Shown here: one piece after another, positions 47,245 through 57,400 of the stretch
How the letters are laid out: every line of letters starts with the position of its first letter
Numbering within the stretch: the first letter of the stretch is position 1
The notes under the pieces: generated by a model
What the model saw: only the letters and a program-made list of their open reading frames with translations
Databases searched by the model: none
Told to the model about the DNA's origin: nothing
Made by a program: the position numbers and the translations under genes
Assembly (NCBI RefSeq): GCF_000621745.1
Contig: NZ_KK211337.1
Location: 129,876 to 193,875, forward strand
Source of the DNA: Clostridium beijerinckii HUN142
GTDB lineage: Bacteria; Bacillota; Clostridia; Clostridiales; Clostridiaceae
Direction: 5' to 3'
Length of the DNA stretch: 64,000 bases

Positions 47245-47274
47245 TTGAAAAAAGCACTGATAAAGGAGTATATT
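47245..47274 (+). promoter_or_regulatory. Candidate pta-ackA promoter
   Basis: TTGAAA (47245-47250) and TATATT (47269-47274) with an 18-bp spacer, about 40 bases before the pta ATG. Confidence 0.55.
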
Positions 47275-47313
47275 AGTATTAGAGATAGGATATAGAGAGG
47301 AGATAAATAGATT

Positions 47314-48315
47314 ATGGACCTTATGAAAAAAATATGGACTGCAGCACAATCAAATAAACAAAAAATTGTTCTTCCAGAGGGAAACGAGGAAAGAAATATT
47401 GCAGCTGCAGAGAAAATACAAAAATTAGGATTAGCATATCCAATTTTAATAGGAAACAAAGATGAAATAAATAATAAAGCAAAGGAATTAGATGTAAATT
47501 TATCAGGAATTGAGATTATCGATCCAAATGAATCAGATAAATTAACAAAGTATATTGAAGCCTTCTATGAACTTAGAAAGACAAAAGGCGTTACAATGGA
47601 AAAGGCAGATAAAATAGTCAGAGATCCTCTATATTTTGGTACGATGATGGTTAAATTAGATGATGCAGATGGAATGGTATCGGGAGCAATCCACACAACT
47701 GGAGATTTATTAAGACCAGGATTACAAATTATAAAGACAGCACCAGGGGTATCTGTTGTTTCAAGCTTCTTTATAATGCAAGTTCCAGGATCATCTTATG
47801 GTGAAGAAGGAACATTAATATTCTCAGACTGTGCAGTTAACCCTAACCCTAACGAGGATCAATTAGCAGCAATTGCAATAGCTACTGCAGAAACAGCTAA
47901 GAATTTATGTAACATGGAACCTAAGGTGGCAATGTTATCATTCTCTACTATGGGAAGTGCTGATAATGAATTAGTTGATAAGGTTAGAAATGCTACTCAA
48001 AAAGCAAAAGAAATGAGACCTGACTTAGATATAGATGGTGAGCTACAATTAGATGCAGCTATAGTTGGAAAAGTAGCGGCTCAAAAGGCACCAGAAAGTA
48101 CTGTTGCTGGAAAAGCTAATGTTTTAGTATTCCCAGATTTACAAGCTGGAAATATAGGTTATAAATTAGTTCAAAGATTTGCAAATGCTGAAGCTATTGG
48201 ACCTATCTGTCAAGGTTTTGCAAAGCCAATCAATGACTTATCAAGAGGTTGTAGCTCAGATGATATTGTAAGTGTTGTTGCGCTTACAGCAGTTCAAGCT
48301 CAAACAAACAAATAG
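47314..48315 (+). CDS. pta: Phosphate acetyltransferase
   Basis: Pta converts acetyl-CoA and phosphate to acetyl phosphate, the first step of ATP-yielding acetate formation. It is the short form (333 residues) without an N-terminal regulatory domain. Seen motifs are IVLPEGNEERNIAAA, FGTMMVKLDDADGMVSGAIH and the C-terminal FPDLQAGNIGYKLVQRF with GPICQGFAKPINDLSRG. It is followed by ackA after 96 bases, the standard fermentative pair. Confidence 0.97.
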   Translation: MDLMKKIWTAAQSNKQKIVLPEGNEERNIAAAEKIQKLGLAYPILIGNKDEINNKAKELDVNLSGIEIIDPNESDKLTKYIEAFYELRKTKGVTMEKADKIVRDPLYFGTMMVKLDDADGMVSGAIHTTGDLLRPGLQIIKTAPGVSVVSSFFIMQVPGSSYGEEGTLIFSDCAVNPNPNEDQLAAIAIATAETAKNLCNMEPKVAMLSFSTMGSADNELVDKVRNATQKAKEMRPDLDIDGELQLDAAIVGKVAAQKAPESTVAGKANVLVFPDLQAGNIGYKLVQRFANAEAIGPICQGFAKPINDLSRGCSSDDIVSVVALTAVQAQTNK

Positions 48316-48411
48316 TAAGTGTTATTTTTACAGATAATTTAAAGTAAGTTAGCTTATAGATTGTTAAAACAAAAATACAAAAGGTTTGAATGTTAAAAGG
48401 AGAGTAGAGTT

Positions 48412-49614
48412 ATGAAAGTATTAGTTATAAATTGTGGTAGTTCTTCACTAAAATATCAACTTATTGATATGAATAATGAAGAATCTTTAGCTCAAGGACT
48501 TGTTGAAAGAATAGGGATTAATGGATCAATATTAACTCAAAAAGTTGAAGGAAAAGATAAATATATAGTTGAAACACCATTAAAAGATCATCAAGATGCA
48601 ATAGAACTTGTTTTAAAGTGTTTAGTTGACGGAAATCATGGTGTAATAAGTTCAATGGATGAGATATCAGCTGTTGGACATAGAGTTGTTCATGGTGGTG
48701 AAAAATATGCGACTTCAGTAGTAATTAATGAAGAAGTAATTAAAGCACTTGATGAATTTACAAAATTAGCACCACTTCATAATCCTCCAAATATAATTGG
48801 AATAAATGCATGTAAGGCTCTTATGCCAAAAACTCCAATGGTAGCAGTATTTGATACAGCATTCCATCAAACTATGCCAGAAAAAGCATTTATGTATGCA
48901 CTTCCATATGAATTATATGAGGAAGATCATGTAAGAAGATATGGATTCCATGGAACATCGCATAAGTATGTAGCAGGTGAAATGGCAAAGTGGATGAATA
49001 AAGATGTAAGTGATTTAAAGATAGTAACTTGTCATATAGGTAATGGAGTAAGTATTACAGCTGTTGATGGTGGAAAATCTGTAGACACTACAATGGGATT
49101 CACTCCGTTAGATGGTATTATAATGGGATCAAGATCTGGAAGTATAGATCCAGCAATAGTTACTTATTTAGTAAAGGAAAAGGGATATTCTATAGATGAA
49201 GTAAATGATATCTTAAATAAGAAATCAGGGGTTTTAGGTATATCAGGAATAGGAACAGACTTTAGAGATATTAGAAGTGCTGTAGAAAATGATAATGATC
49301 CTAGAGCATTACTTACAATGGACATATTCGGATACCAAGTTAAGAAGCAAATAGGTGCTTATGCTGCCGTAATGGGTGGTGTGGATGCAATTGTATTTAC
49401 AGCAGGAATCGGAGAACATGCTCCAGAAATAAGATCAAGAGCTTTAACTAATATGGAATTCTTAGGAATAGAAGTAGATTTAGAAAAGAACGAAAGTCAT
49501 AATATCGGAGATGGTATGGAAATTTCTAAAGAAACTTCAAAGGTAAAAGTAGTTGTAATACCTACAAATGAAGAATTAATGATTGCTAAAGAAACTTTAG
49601 AATTAGTTAAGTAA
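48412..49614 (+). CDS. ackA: Acetate kinase
   Basis: AckA turns acetyl phosphate and ADP into acetate and ATP. The 400 residues start [15 protein letters not shown] and contain [47 protein letters not shown] and [12 protein letters not shown]. It has AAAAGGAGAG upstream and ends in a strong terminator, so pta-ackA is a two-gene operon. Confidence 0.98.
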   Translation: MKVLVINCGSSSLKYQLIDMNNEESLAQGLVERIGINGSILTQKVEGKDKYIVETPLKDHQDAIELVLKCLVDGNHGVISSMDEISAVGHRVVHGGEKYATSVVINEEVIKALDEFTKLAPLHNPPNIIGINACKALMPKTPMVAVFDTAFHQTMPEKAFMYALPYELYEEDHVRRYGFHGTSHKYVAGEMAKWMNKDVSDLKIVTCHIGNGVSITAVDGGKSVDTTMGFTPLDGIIMGSRSGSIDPAIVTYLVKEKGYSIDEVNDILNKKSGVLGISGIGTDFRDIRSAVENDNDPRALLTMDIFGYQVKKQIGAYAAVMGGVDAIVFTAGIGEHAPEIRSRALTNMEFLGIEVDLEKNESHNIGDGMEISKETSKVKVVVIPTNEELMIAKETLELVK

Positions 49615-49620
49615 GGCATA

Positions 49621-49688
49621 ATTGAAAAAATAGTAAGTTAACATGCTGATTGGTTTTTATTTATAATTTGTCAGCATGTTTTTTCAAT
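49621..49688 (+). terminator. Terminator after ackA
   Basis: AACATGCTGA (49640-49649) and TCAGCATGTT (49671-49680) form a perfect stem; ATTGAAAAAA and TTTTTTCAAT extend the pairing on both sides. A T tract follows the stem. Confidence 0.85.
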
Positions 49689-49787
49689 AATTCACTATAA
49701 TATATCTATGATTCTTTTTGTTGAATAAGATATATACGTAAAAAGGAGCAGTTATGCTACATACAAAAACATTTGTATCATGAGTTT

Positions 49788-49805
49788 GTTATTTTCTTTC
49801 ATATG
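49788..49805. repeat. Fragment of the foldback repeat right end
   Basis: GTTATTTTCTTTCATATG is identical to the right end of copy 2 at 37144-37160 and close to copy 1. The left part of the element is absent, so this looks like a solo-end remnant. The rest of the gap before yceD is AT-rich without other signal. Confidence 0.55.
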
Positions 49806-49958
49806 GAGAAATAGGAATTTATAATAAATTTCTTGACTTTTTAGCACGCAATTTATATAATTAGTTGTGTTTGTTTTATAAATATATGTGCTAAGGAGTG
49901 AAAGAGGAGATATTATATAATTTACATTAGTTTTATTATATGATTACCCTGTGATTTT

Positions 49959-50465
49959 ATGAAAGTACAAATTTCAGATATTATTTCAGGTAAAGATAGA
50001 AGCAAGAAAATTAATTATATCCTTGATGTGCCGCAATTTGATTTTGAAGGAGATATAATTAAACCAATAAATCCTTTTGAAGTTGTTGGGAATATCTTAT
50101 CAGATGGTGATATATTAATATTGAATGCTAAAATCAAAACTGATTTAGAAATGGTATGTTCAAGATGTTTAGATACCTTTATCTATCCAATAGATATTGA
50201 TATAGAAGAAAGGTTTACAACTAATAGAGATAGTGGTGATGATGAAGCTATTGTTGTAATGGATGATGTTTTAGACATCACAGAAATTGTCGAAAGTAGC
50301 ATAATTTCAACACTACCTATTAAAAGAGTTTGCAAAAACGACTGTAAAGGGCTATGTCAAGAATGTGGATGTAACTTAAATCATAATTCATGTTCATGTC
50401 GAAAAGAAGATGTAGACATACGTTTTGAAGCCTTGAAAGGTTTGTTTGATAATAAGGAGGTGTAA
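49959..50465 (+). CDS. DUF177 (YceD) family protein
   Basis: A 168-residue protein with the C-terminal YceD pattern IKRVCKNDCKGLCQECGCNLNHN, whose cysteines may bind zinc. YceD is almost always placed just before rpmF and has been linked to ribosomal RNA processing in plants and bacteria; the exact role is not settled. The start at 49959 fits the family (MKVQISDIISGK), although no AGGAGG-like site is visible in front of it. rpmF starts three bases after its stop. Confidence 0.88.
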   Translation: MKVQISDIISGKDRSKKINYILDVPQFDFEGDIIKPINPFEVVGNILSDGDILILNAKIKTDLEMVCSRCLDTFIYPIDIDIEERFTTNRDSGDDEAIVVMDDVLDITEIVESSIISTLPIKRVCKNDCKGLCQECGCNLNHNSCSCRKEDVDIRFEALKGLFDNKEV

Positions 50466-50468
50466 TGA

Positions 50469-50651
50469 ATGGGTTGTCCAGCAAGAAAATCAGGAAAAGC
50501 TAAAGTAAAAGCAAGAAGATCTCAAACTTTTAAAGCTAGTTTACCTGGCATAGTTGAATGTCCACAATGCCACGAAATGAAACTTGCTCATAGAGTATGT
50601 AAAAATTGTGGTTATTATAAAGGTAAGGAAGTTGTAGCTTCTGAAAAGTAA
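50469..50651 (+). CDS. rpmF: Ribosomal protein L32
   Basis: L32 is a small 50S protein of 60 residues: basic N-terminus [19 protein letters not shown] and a zinc finger [17 protein letters not shown] (C+ type). It has a consensus AAGGAGGTG ribosome site overlapping the end of yceD. Confidence 0.97.
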   Translation: MGCPARKSGKAKVKARRSQTFKASLPGIVECPQCHEMKLAHRVCKNCGYYKGKEVVASEK

Positions 50652-50680
50652 AAGAAAGTCTTTATGACTTTCTTTTCTTA
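50651..50680 (+). terminator. Terminator after rpmF
   Basis: AAAGAAAGTC and GACTTTCTTT form a perfect 10-bp stem around TTTAT, then TTCTTAT. The remaining 250 bases to plsX show no gene. Confidence 0.85.
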
Positions 50681-50937
50681 TATAAAGAAATATATATGTG
50701 TATATAGATATACATATTGCAATAATAAATTTGTATTTAAAGCTTTGGTAAGTAAAATGTTAAATTTTAGTGAGGCAAGTGCTTAGTTAAGGCTAAAATG
50801 TAGAAATTCAATTTCAATATATATAAATGTTTTTGTGAGTTTAGTTTGATATTATTATCTGAGTAAAAATTAAAATATTCTATTTATTAATTAAATTAAT
50901 TTATTTATAATTAAAGTGGAAGAAGGGAGGTATTCAG

Positions 50938-51939
50938 ATGAAAATAGCTATAGATGGCATGGGAGGAGATAATGCACCTGTAGCAGTAATAGATGGTGTT
51001 ATTCAAGCCCTAAAGGCATATGATGATATCCAGCTATATATTACTGGCCCAGAAGAAGTTCTAAATCTAGAATTAGCGAAATATACTTATCCCAAGGAAA
51101 AAGTTATTGTAGTAGATGCAAAGGAAGTGATTTCACCTAATGAACATCCTGTTATGGCTTTGCGAAAGAAAAAGGATTCAAGTATAGTTAAGGCTTTAAA
51201 TTTAGTTAAGGAAGGAATTTGTGATGCTGTAGTATCAGGAGGGAGTACAGGAGCGTTTTTAGCTGGATGTACATTGATAGTAGGCAGAATTAAAGGAATA
51301 GAAAGGCCTGCTCTTGCACCTATAATGCCAGGAAGACGTGGAAATTTTATGATAGTAGATGTTGGTGCTAATGTAGATTGCAAACCGTCATTTTTGGTGC
51401 AATTTGCAAAGATGGGAAAAATATATTATCAAAAGGTTTTCAATGTTAAAAATCCAACCATAGGACTTATAAATATTGGAGAAGAAGAAGAAAAAGGAAA
51501 TGAACTTACGAAAGCTGCTTTTAAGCTTTTAAAGGAAGAAAGCTCTATAAACTTTAAAGGAAATATAGAACCAAGAGAAATACCTACTGGTGACACTAAT
51601 ATTTTAGTAAGTGATGGTTTTGTGGGGAATACAGCCTTAAAGATGTATGAAGGATCAGCTTCAAGTATATTAGGCATAGTTAAAGATGAAGTGCTTAAAT
51701 CATCAATTATATCTAAAATAGGGGTGGTTTTACTAAAGCCTGTACTAAAAAACATAATGAAAAAGTTTGATTATAAGGAATATGGTGGAGCTCCATTTCT
51801 GGGTGTTGATGGAATTTGTATAAAAGCTCATGGTAGTTCAGACGCACGAGCGTTTAAGAATTCTATTAAACAAACTAAAATTTTTTATGATAATAATGTA
51901 TTAAAAGATATAAGAAATGAATTTTCTTCGGAAAATTAG
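50938..51939 (+). CDS. plsX: Phosphate acyltransferase PlsX
   Basis: PlsX converts acyl-ACP to acyl-phosphate, the first acyl donor in phospholipid synthesis. The 333 residues start [14 protein letters not shown] and contain [32 protein letters not shown] and [12 protein letters not shown]. It is followed by acpP with no fapR, fabD or fabG in between, unlike Bacillus. Confidence 0.97.
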   Translation: MKIAIDGMGGDNAPVAVIDGVIQALKAYDDIQLYITGPEEVLNLELAKYTYPKEKVIVVDAKEVISPNEHPVMALRKKKDSSIVKALNLVKEGICDAVVSGGSTGAFLAGCTLIVGRIKGIERPALAPIMPGRRGNFMIVDVGANVDCKPSFLVQFAKMGKIYYQKVFNVKNPTIGLINIGEEEEKGNELTKAAFKLLKEESSINFKGNIEPREIPTGDTNILVSDGFVGNTALKMYEGSASSILGIVKDEVLKSSIISKIGVVLLKPVLKNIMKKFDYKEYGGAPFLGVDGICIKAHGSSDARAFKNSIKQTKIFYDNNVLKDIRNEFSSEN

Positions 51940-52019
51940 TTAAAATATATTGAAACTAATATTGACGATTTAAACAATATATAATATTATCTAAATGTAG
52001 AACTTGGGAGGTGAAACAA

Positions 52020-52250
52020 ATGTTTGAAAAGATCCAAGCAATTATTGCTGATAAATTAAGTATCGATGTAGAAAGCGTTGTTATGGAAGCATCATTTATT
52101 GAAGATTTAAATGCGGACTCATTAGATATAGTTGAGCTTATAATGGCTCTAGAAGATGAACTAGATATGGAAATACCTGACGAAGACGTTGAAAACTTTA
52201 AAACAGTTGGAGATGTTGTCAATTACGTAAAAGCTCATCACGAAGAATAA
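52020..52250 (+). CDS. acpP: Acyl carrier protein
   Basis: ACP carries growing fatty acids on phosphopantetheine attached to the Ser of the DSL motif ([16 protein letters not shown]). The product is acidic and helical. The ATG at 52020 follows GGGAGGTGAAACAA and gives 76 residues; the frame also opens at a GTG at 52011 that lies in the ribosome site itself. Confidence 0.96.
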   Translation: MFEKIQAIIADKLSIDVESVVMEASFIEDLNADSLDIVELIMALEDELDMEIPDEDVENFKTVGDVVNYVKAHHEE

Positions 52251-52251
52251 A

Positions 52252-52279
52252 ATAATCCCGCATCTTGCGGGATTTTATA
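52252..52279 (+). terminator. Terminator after acpP
   Basis: AATCCCGCA and TGCGGGATT form a perfect 9-bp stem around a three-base loop, followed by TTTATATTTT. Confidence 0.85.
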
Positions 52280-52523
52280 TTTTACAAAATGACAACTAAA
52301 TTTAAAATTCATTTTAAAATAGATTTTAGTGAAATATGCTTTTATAATATATTTGCGTACAAATGTTACGGTCTATGATAACGATGTTTTTAGTTGGAAT
52401 TTAGAAAGTAAAATCATTATAGTAACCAATATACCAAATTAATAGTTTATTCTTGAATTTGTTATGCGTAACATCTAACAATAAATTAGCAAGTTGAAGA
52501 ATAAACTTCAAGGAGTGGAATAC

Positions 52524-53222
52524 ATGAATAGATATACACTTAAAGAAATAGAAGAAAATTTAGGGGTTTTTTTTAATAACCATACATTGCTAAAAACTGC
52601 TCTTACTCATAGCTCTTTTGGAAATCAATTTAAGGATGCGGAATATAATGAAAGACTTGAGTTCCTAGGAGACTCTGTATTACAGCTTTGCATTACAGAA
52701 TATCTTTTTAATAATTACAAACATAAAACAGAAGGTGAGCTGACAAAAATAAGAAGCTTGATAGTTTGTGAAAATTCTCTTTACGAAATTGCAAAAAAAA
52801 TAAATCTAGGTTCTTACATTAGAATGAGTAAAGGTGAAGAAATCACAGGTGGAAGAGAAAGAATTTCAATACAGGCAGATGCAGTCGAGGCAATCATTGC
52901 TGCTGTTTATTTAGACAAAGGTATTGGCTTTGTAAGGGATTTTATATTGCTTCATTTTGAGGAAATAATAAATAAAGCAATAAATAATGAAATAGTATTG
53001 GATTTCAAGACAAAGCTACAAGAGCTTCTTCAAAAAGACGGAGAAGTAGTAATTCAATATGAACTTACAAAATTTGAAGGACCACCTCACAGAAGAAAAT
53101 TTTTTACCAATGTAGTCATAGATAAAAAATTAATGGGTGAAGGTTCAGGCTACAGTAAAAAAGAAGCAGAACAAAATGCAGCTAAACAAGCATTAGATAT
53201 GTTGGAAGGTAGACATGAGTAA
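52524..53222 (+). CDS. rnc: Ribonuclease III
   Basis: RNase III cleaves double-stranded RNA in rRNA and mRNA processing. The catalytic signature is NERLEFLGDSVLQL, and the C-terminal dsRNA-binding domain starts near DFKTKLQELLQKDG. The ATG at 52524 has AAGGAGTGG in front and gives 232 residues; the frame is open to 52494 without a ribosome site. It overlaps the next gene by eight bases. Confidence 0.97.
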   Translation: MNRYTLKEIEENLGVFFNNHTLLKTALTHSSFGNQFKDAEYNERLEFLGDSVLQLCITEYLFNNYKHKTEGELTKIRSLIVCENSLYEIAKKINLGSYIRMSKGEEITGGRERISIQADAVEAIIAAVYLDKGIGFVRDFILLHFEEIINKAINNEIVLDFKTKLQELLQKDGEVVIQYELTKFEGPPHRRKFFTNVVIDKKLMGEGSGYSKKEAEQNAAKQALDMLEGRHE

Positions 53223-54246
53223 AAATTATTATATAATACCTATATTTGTGCCGCATGAAGGGTGTCCACATAATTGCGTATTCTGTAATCAAGATAGAAT
53301 AACAGGTGTTGATGATGAAGAGGTTACGGCGAGTTCCGTAATTAGCACAATAAATGATTATTTAGAAACTATAAAGAATAAAAATGCAACTATTGAAATT
53401 TCATTTTTTGGTGGTACATTCACAGGGATTAAAGAAGACAAACAAAGAGAACTTCTAAAAGTGGCTAAGGAGTTTAAAGAAAAAGGTTTTATAGATAAAA
53501 TAAGACTTTCTACAAGACCAGATTACATCAATGATTATATACTTACATATCTTAAAGAGTATGGAGTCGACATAATAGAACTTGGAGTTCAATCACTGGA
53601 TGAAGAGGTATTAAAAAAAGCTGGCAGAGGACATAGCGTTCAGGATGTTATAAATGCATCTAAATTAATAAAAGAATATAAATTTATATTAGGTCATCAA
53701 ATAATGCCGGGACTGCCTGGAGATACTTTTGAAAGAGATATGCAGACAACTAGAGAGTCAATTAAGATGAAACCAGATATTTGCAGAATATATCCGTCTT
53801 TAGTTATAAAAGATACTCCAATGGAAAGAATGTATACTAACAATGAGTACATTCCATATTCTCTTGAAGAGGCAGTTGACATAAGCAAGGTTATGTATGA
53901 TATGTATAAGAAGCATAACATCAATGTAATAAGAATTGGTCTTCAGCCGACAGAAAGTATAAATGAAGGAAAGGACATAGTGGCAGGTCCTTTTCATCCA
54001 TCATTTAGAGAATTAGTTGAGGGCAGTTTATTGTCAGATATTATTTTAGAAAATATGACGGATGAAAAAAATGGAGTAATTTATATTAACTCAAGAGATG
54101 TAAGTAAGCTTTATGCTAATAAAAAATTATATTTTAACAGGCTTAAAGATAATGGTAAGATTGTTGATGTGAAACAAGATGATGATATTGAAAGAGGTCA
54201 TATAAAACTTTGTTTGAAAAATAGAAAGTTAGACATAGCATACTAG
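53215..54246 (+). CDS. Elp3-related radical SAM protein without acetyltransferase domain
   Basis: A 343-residue radical-SAM protein with cluster motif CPHNCVFCNQ (CX3CX2C), SFFGGTFTGI, IELGVQSLDEEVL and IMPGLPGDT. It resembles the radical-SAM half of Elp3 but lacks the C-terminal GNAT part, so tRNA uridine modification cannot be assumed. Clostridial homologues next to rnc are often labelled elongator protein 3. Its function is open. It overlaps rnc by eight bases and is followed by a terminator. Confidence 0.85.
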   Translation: MSKNYYIIPIFVPHEGCPHNCVFCNQDRITGVDDEEVTASSVISTINDYLETIKNKNATIEISFFGGTFTGIKEDKQRELLKVAKEFKEKGFIDKIRLSTRPDYINDYILTYLKEYGVDIIELGVQSLDEEVLKKAGRGHSVQDVINASKLIKEYKFILGHQIMPGLPGDTFERDMQTTRESIKMKPDICRIYPSLVIKDTPMERMYTNNEYIPYSLEEAVDISKVMYDMYKKHNINVIRIGLQPTESINEGKDIVAGPFHPSFRELVEGSLLSDIILENMTDEKNGVIYINSRDVSKLYANKKLYFNRLKDNGKIVDVKQDDDIERGHIKLCLKNRKLDIAY

Positions 54247-54267
54247 CGAGAGGAGACTCTCGCTTTT
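54245..54267 (+). terminator. Terminator overlapping the radical SAM stop codon
   Basis: AGCGAGAG and CTCTCGCT form a perfect 8-bp stem with a GAGA loop and T4 tail. The stem begins inside the stop codon. Confidence 0.8.
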
Positions 54268-54376
54268 AAAATGTTAATTACGTTCATGAATCTTAACTTA
54301 ACATTTTCTTTTGTGTGAATTATTGATATTTAATAAGGTTTACTATAAACTAAATTATAATAAGGAGTTGTTTGAT

Positions 54377-54475
54377 ATGAAAAAAAAGACTAGAGAAAAA
54401 ATGATAATTGCAATGACTATTTTTATTATAGTGATCTTTGTTGTAACATTATTACCTAGTATATTTTCTTTTTAA
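54377..54475 (+). CDS. Small single-pass membrane protein, 32 residues
   Basis: An ATG 9 bases after AAGGAG starts MKKKTREKMIIAM, followed by a hydrophobic helix (IFIIVIFVVTLLPSIF) and an immediate stop. The basic N-terminus and single helix resemble short DUF4044/Prli42-like membrane peptides, but I cannot assign a family. It ends 11 bases before smc, so it is probably cotranscribed. Confidence 0.6.
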   Translation: MKKKTREKMIIAMTIFIIVIFVVTLLPSIFSF

Positions 54476-54486
54476 GGAGAGGACAC

Positions 54487-57400
54487 ATGTTTTTAAAATC
54501 TCTAGAAATACGAGGATTTAAATCTTTTGCTGATAAGACAGAACTAAAATTTAAAAAAGGCGTTACGGCTGTTGTAGGACCTAATGGAAGCGGAAAGAGT
54601 AATATTTCAGATGCAGTACGATGGGTATTGGGAGAGCAGAGTATTAAGGTTCTAAGAGGCGGAAAAATGGAAGATGTAATCTTTGCTGGAACGCAATTTA
54701 GAAAACCTGTAGGTCTCGCTCAGGTTTCATTAACGCTTGATAATAGTGATGAAAAGCTTGCAACAGAATATAACGAGGTAGTTGTATCAAGAAGAATATT
54801 TAGATCGGGTGAATCGGAATATTTAATAAATAATTCAAAATGCAGACTTAAAGATGTAATAAATCTTTTTATGGATACAGGAATTGGTAAGGAAGGTTAC
54901 TCATTAATTGGACAAGGTAAGATTGAAGCTATATTGAGTGGTAAGCCTGAAGATAGAAGAAATCTCTTAGAAGAAGCAGCGGGTATTGTAAAGTTTAAGA
55001 ATAGAAAAGAAGAAGCGGAGAAAAAGTTAAGCAATACAGATGAGAACTTAGTTAGAATAAATGATATTCTATCAACTTATGAAGAGAGAATAGAACCTTT
55101 AAGGATTGAAAGGGAGAAAGCATTAGAGTTTACTGAGCTATCTAATAATTTGAAAAAGAAAGAAGTATCACTTATAGTACATAGCATAGATAAGATGGAA
55201 GAAGAATTAAAAGGCTTCAATGAAGATTTAAATTCAAAAATTAAAGAAATTGAAGATAAGCGTAAAGAAGTAAGTAGTTACAAGTCACAACTTAAAGAGT
55301 TAGAACTGAAGATAGAGAAACTAGAAAAGAAGAATTTAGAAGAGAAAGAGAAATACTATAGTCTAAAAGAGACTGTTAGTGAAGATGAAAAAAGTATAGA
55401 ACTTTACAGAGAAAGAATTAAGAGTTTTGAAGAAAAAATCAATAGAAATAATTATGAGCTGGATGACATCTTGGTTAAGGTAAATCAGCTGAATGAAAAT
55501 AAGAAATTATTAGAAAATGAACTGAGTGAAAGACTAGAAGAACAAAAATTAAAAAAAGAAGATATAGCAAATTTAGAAGAACATAATATAAAAAGTTCTA
55601 AGGAACTTAAAAGTATAGAAGAAGAGATAAAATCTTTAAGAGAAGGTGAATTTGAACTTTTAAGAAGTAATTCAGACATGAAGAATGAGATTACTATGCT
55701 AAATAAAGATCTTTCGCTAAGAGAAGAGAAGAGAGAAACTCTAAATTCGTCTATATCTTTTTTAGAGAATAATATCGTTATTAATTTAGCGACTTATAAG
55801 GATTTAGATAATGAAATTGAAAAGTACAAAGACAATATAAAGTTGTTAAATATACAAATAGTAGAGCACAAGAAAAAAATAGGTTCGCTATCAGCAAATT
55901 TAACTAAAAAAGAAAATGAACTTAGAGAGTTGAGTGGAACTTTAACAAAACTTGATGCAAATAGATCAATGCTGGAAAACTTAGAAAGGCATTATGAGGG
56001 GTATAATAGATCTGTAAAATCATTAATGGAATCAATTCATAAGGAAAGAATTACAGCTGCAAATGATACTAAAGTTTTAGGGGAAATTTTCACTGTAAGC
56101 AAGAATTATGAAGTGGCTATAGAAATAGCTTTAGGTGCTGCGATTTCAAACGTTATAACAAAAAATGAAGAAATAGCAAAAGTCCTTATAGGATATTTGA
56201 AAAAAAATAACTTAGGAAGAGCAACATTTTTACCTTTAAATATTATAAGAGGAAAGAGATTAGAGCTGGATAGAAGTGTTACTGAAGCTAATGGATATAT
56301 TGGTATTGCGAGTGACATAATATCTTATGATAAAGAGTATAAAAATATAATGGATTATGCTCTAGGAAGAACAATAATTTGTAGTGATATGGATTGTGCT
56401 CTTAATATTGCAAGAATCGGAAAATATAATTATAGAATTGTTACTTTGGATGGAGAAATAGTAAACCCAGGAGGAGCATTAACAGGTGGAAGCATAAAGG
56501 GAAAAAATTCAAATGTTTTAGGTAGAAAAAGAGAAATTGAAGAATTAGTATTAGAAACAAACAATAAAAAAGAAAAATATGAAGAGTTGAAGGTATTAGT
56601 TCAAGATATTAAGAAAGAAATTCAAAACCTAGATGAGGATATGCTGAATAAAAGGGATGAAGTTCATGAAAAAAATATTGAACTTACAAAAAAGGAAAGT
56701 GAGATTAAAGGGTTACAGTCTGATACGGACAAGTTAAAAAGAAATTTAGAAACTGCTAAAGAAGAAATAAAAAGGATAGTAAGTGAAAGAGAAGTTATTT
56801 TAGAAAAAATTAAAGCTAAAGAATCTGAAGTTCAATTGATTGAAAGTGAAAATACAGCTAACAAGAGTAAAAGTGTAGAACTGGAACAATTAATGACAAC
56901 TAAAGTTCAAGAAGTTAATGATAGTGATACTAAACTTACAGAAATGAAGATAAGCAAAGCTAAATTAGATGAGGCAATAGAGAATAAAAAGAATGAATTT
57001 TTAAGAATAGAAAAAGAAACAAAAGATTTAGAGGTTAAAAATGAACTTTTAAATAAGGAAAATGAAGAAAATAAAAAGAATATTGAAAGTTTAAATTTAG
57101 ATATAAAGGCTAAGAATAAGAATATAGAAGAAAATAATGTTAATATTAGTGATTTAGAAGTGAATTTTAAAGATGATGAAATATTAAAAGAAAAGTTAAA
57201 GCAAGAATTTAAAGAAAAAGACAATGTAATAAGTGGTGTTTTGGATGAAGTCAGCTTAAAGGAAATGGAAGTTAATAAACGAGAAGTAATTAAAGCTAAG
57301 AAAGAAAATGATAGAGAGCATATTTATAAGAAGCTTAATGAAGAGTTAGAATTAACTTATGCAGAAGCATTAGATAAATGCGAACCGGTAGTTGATGAGG

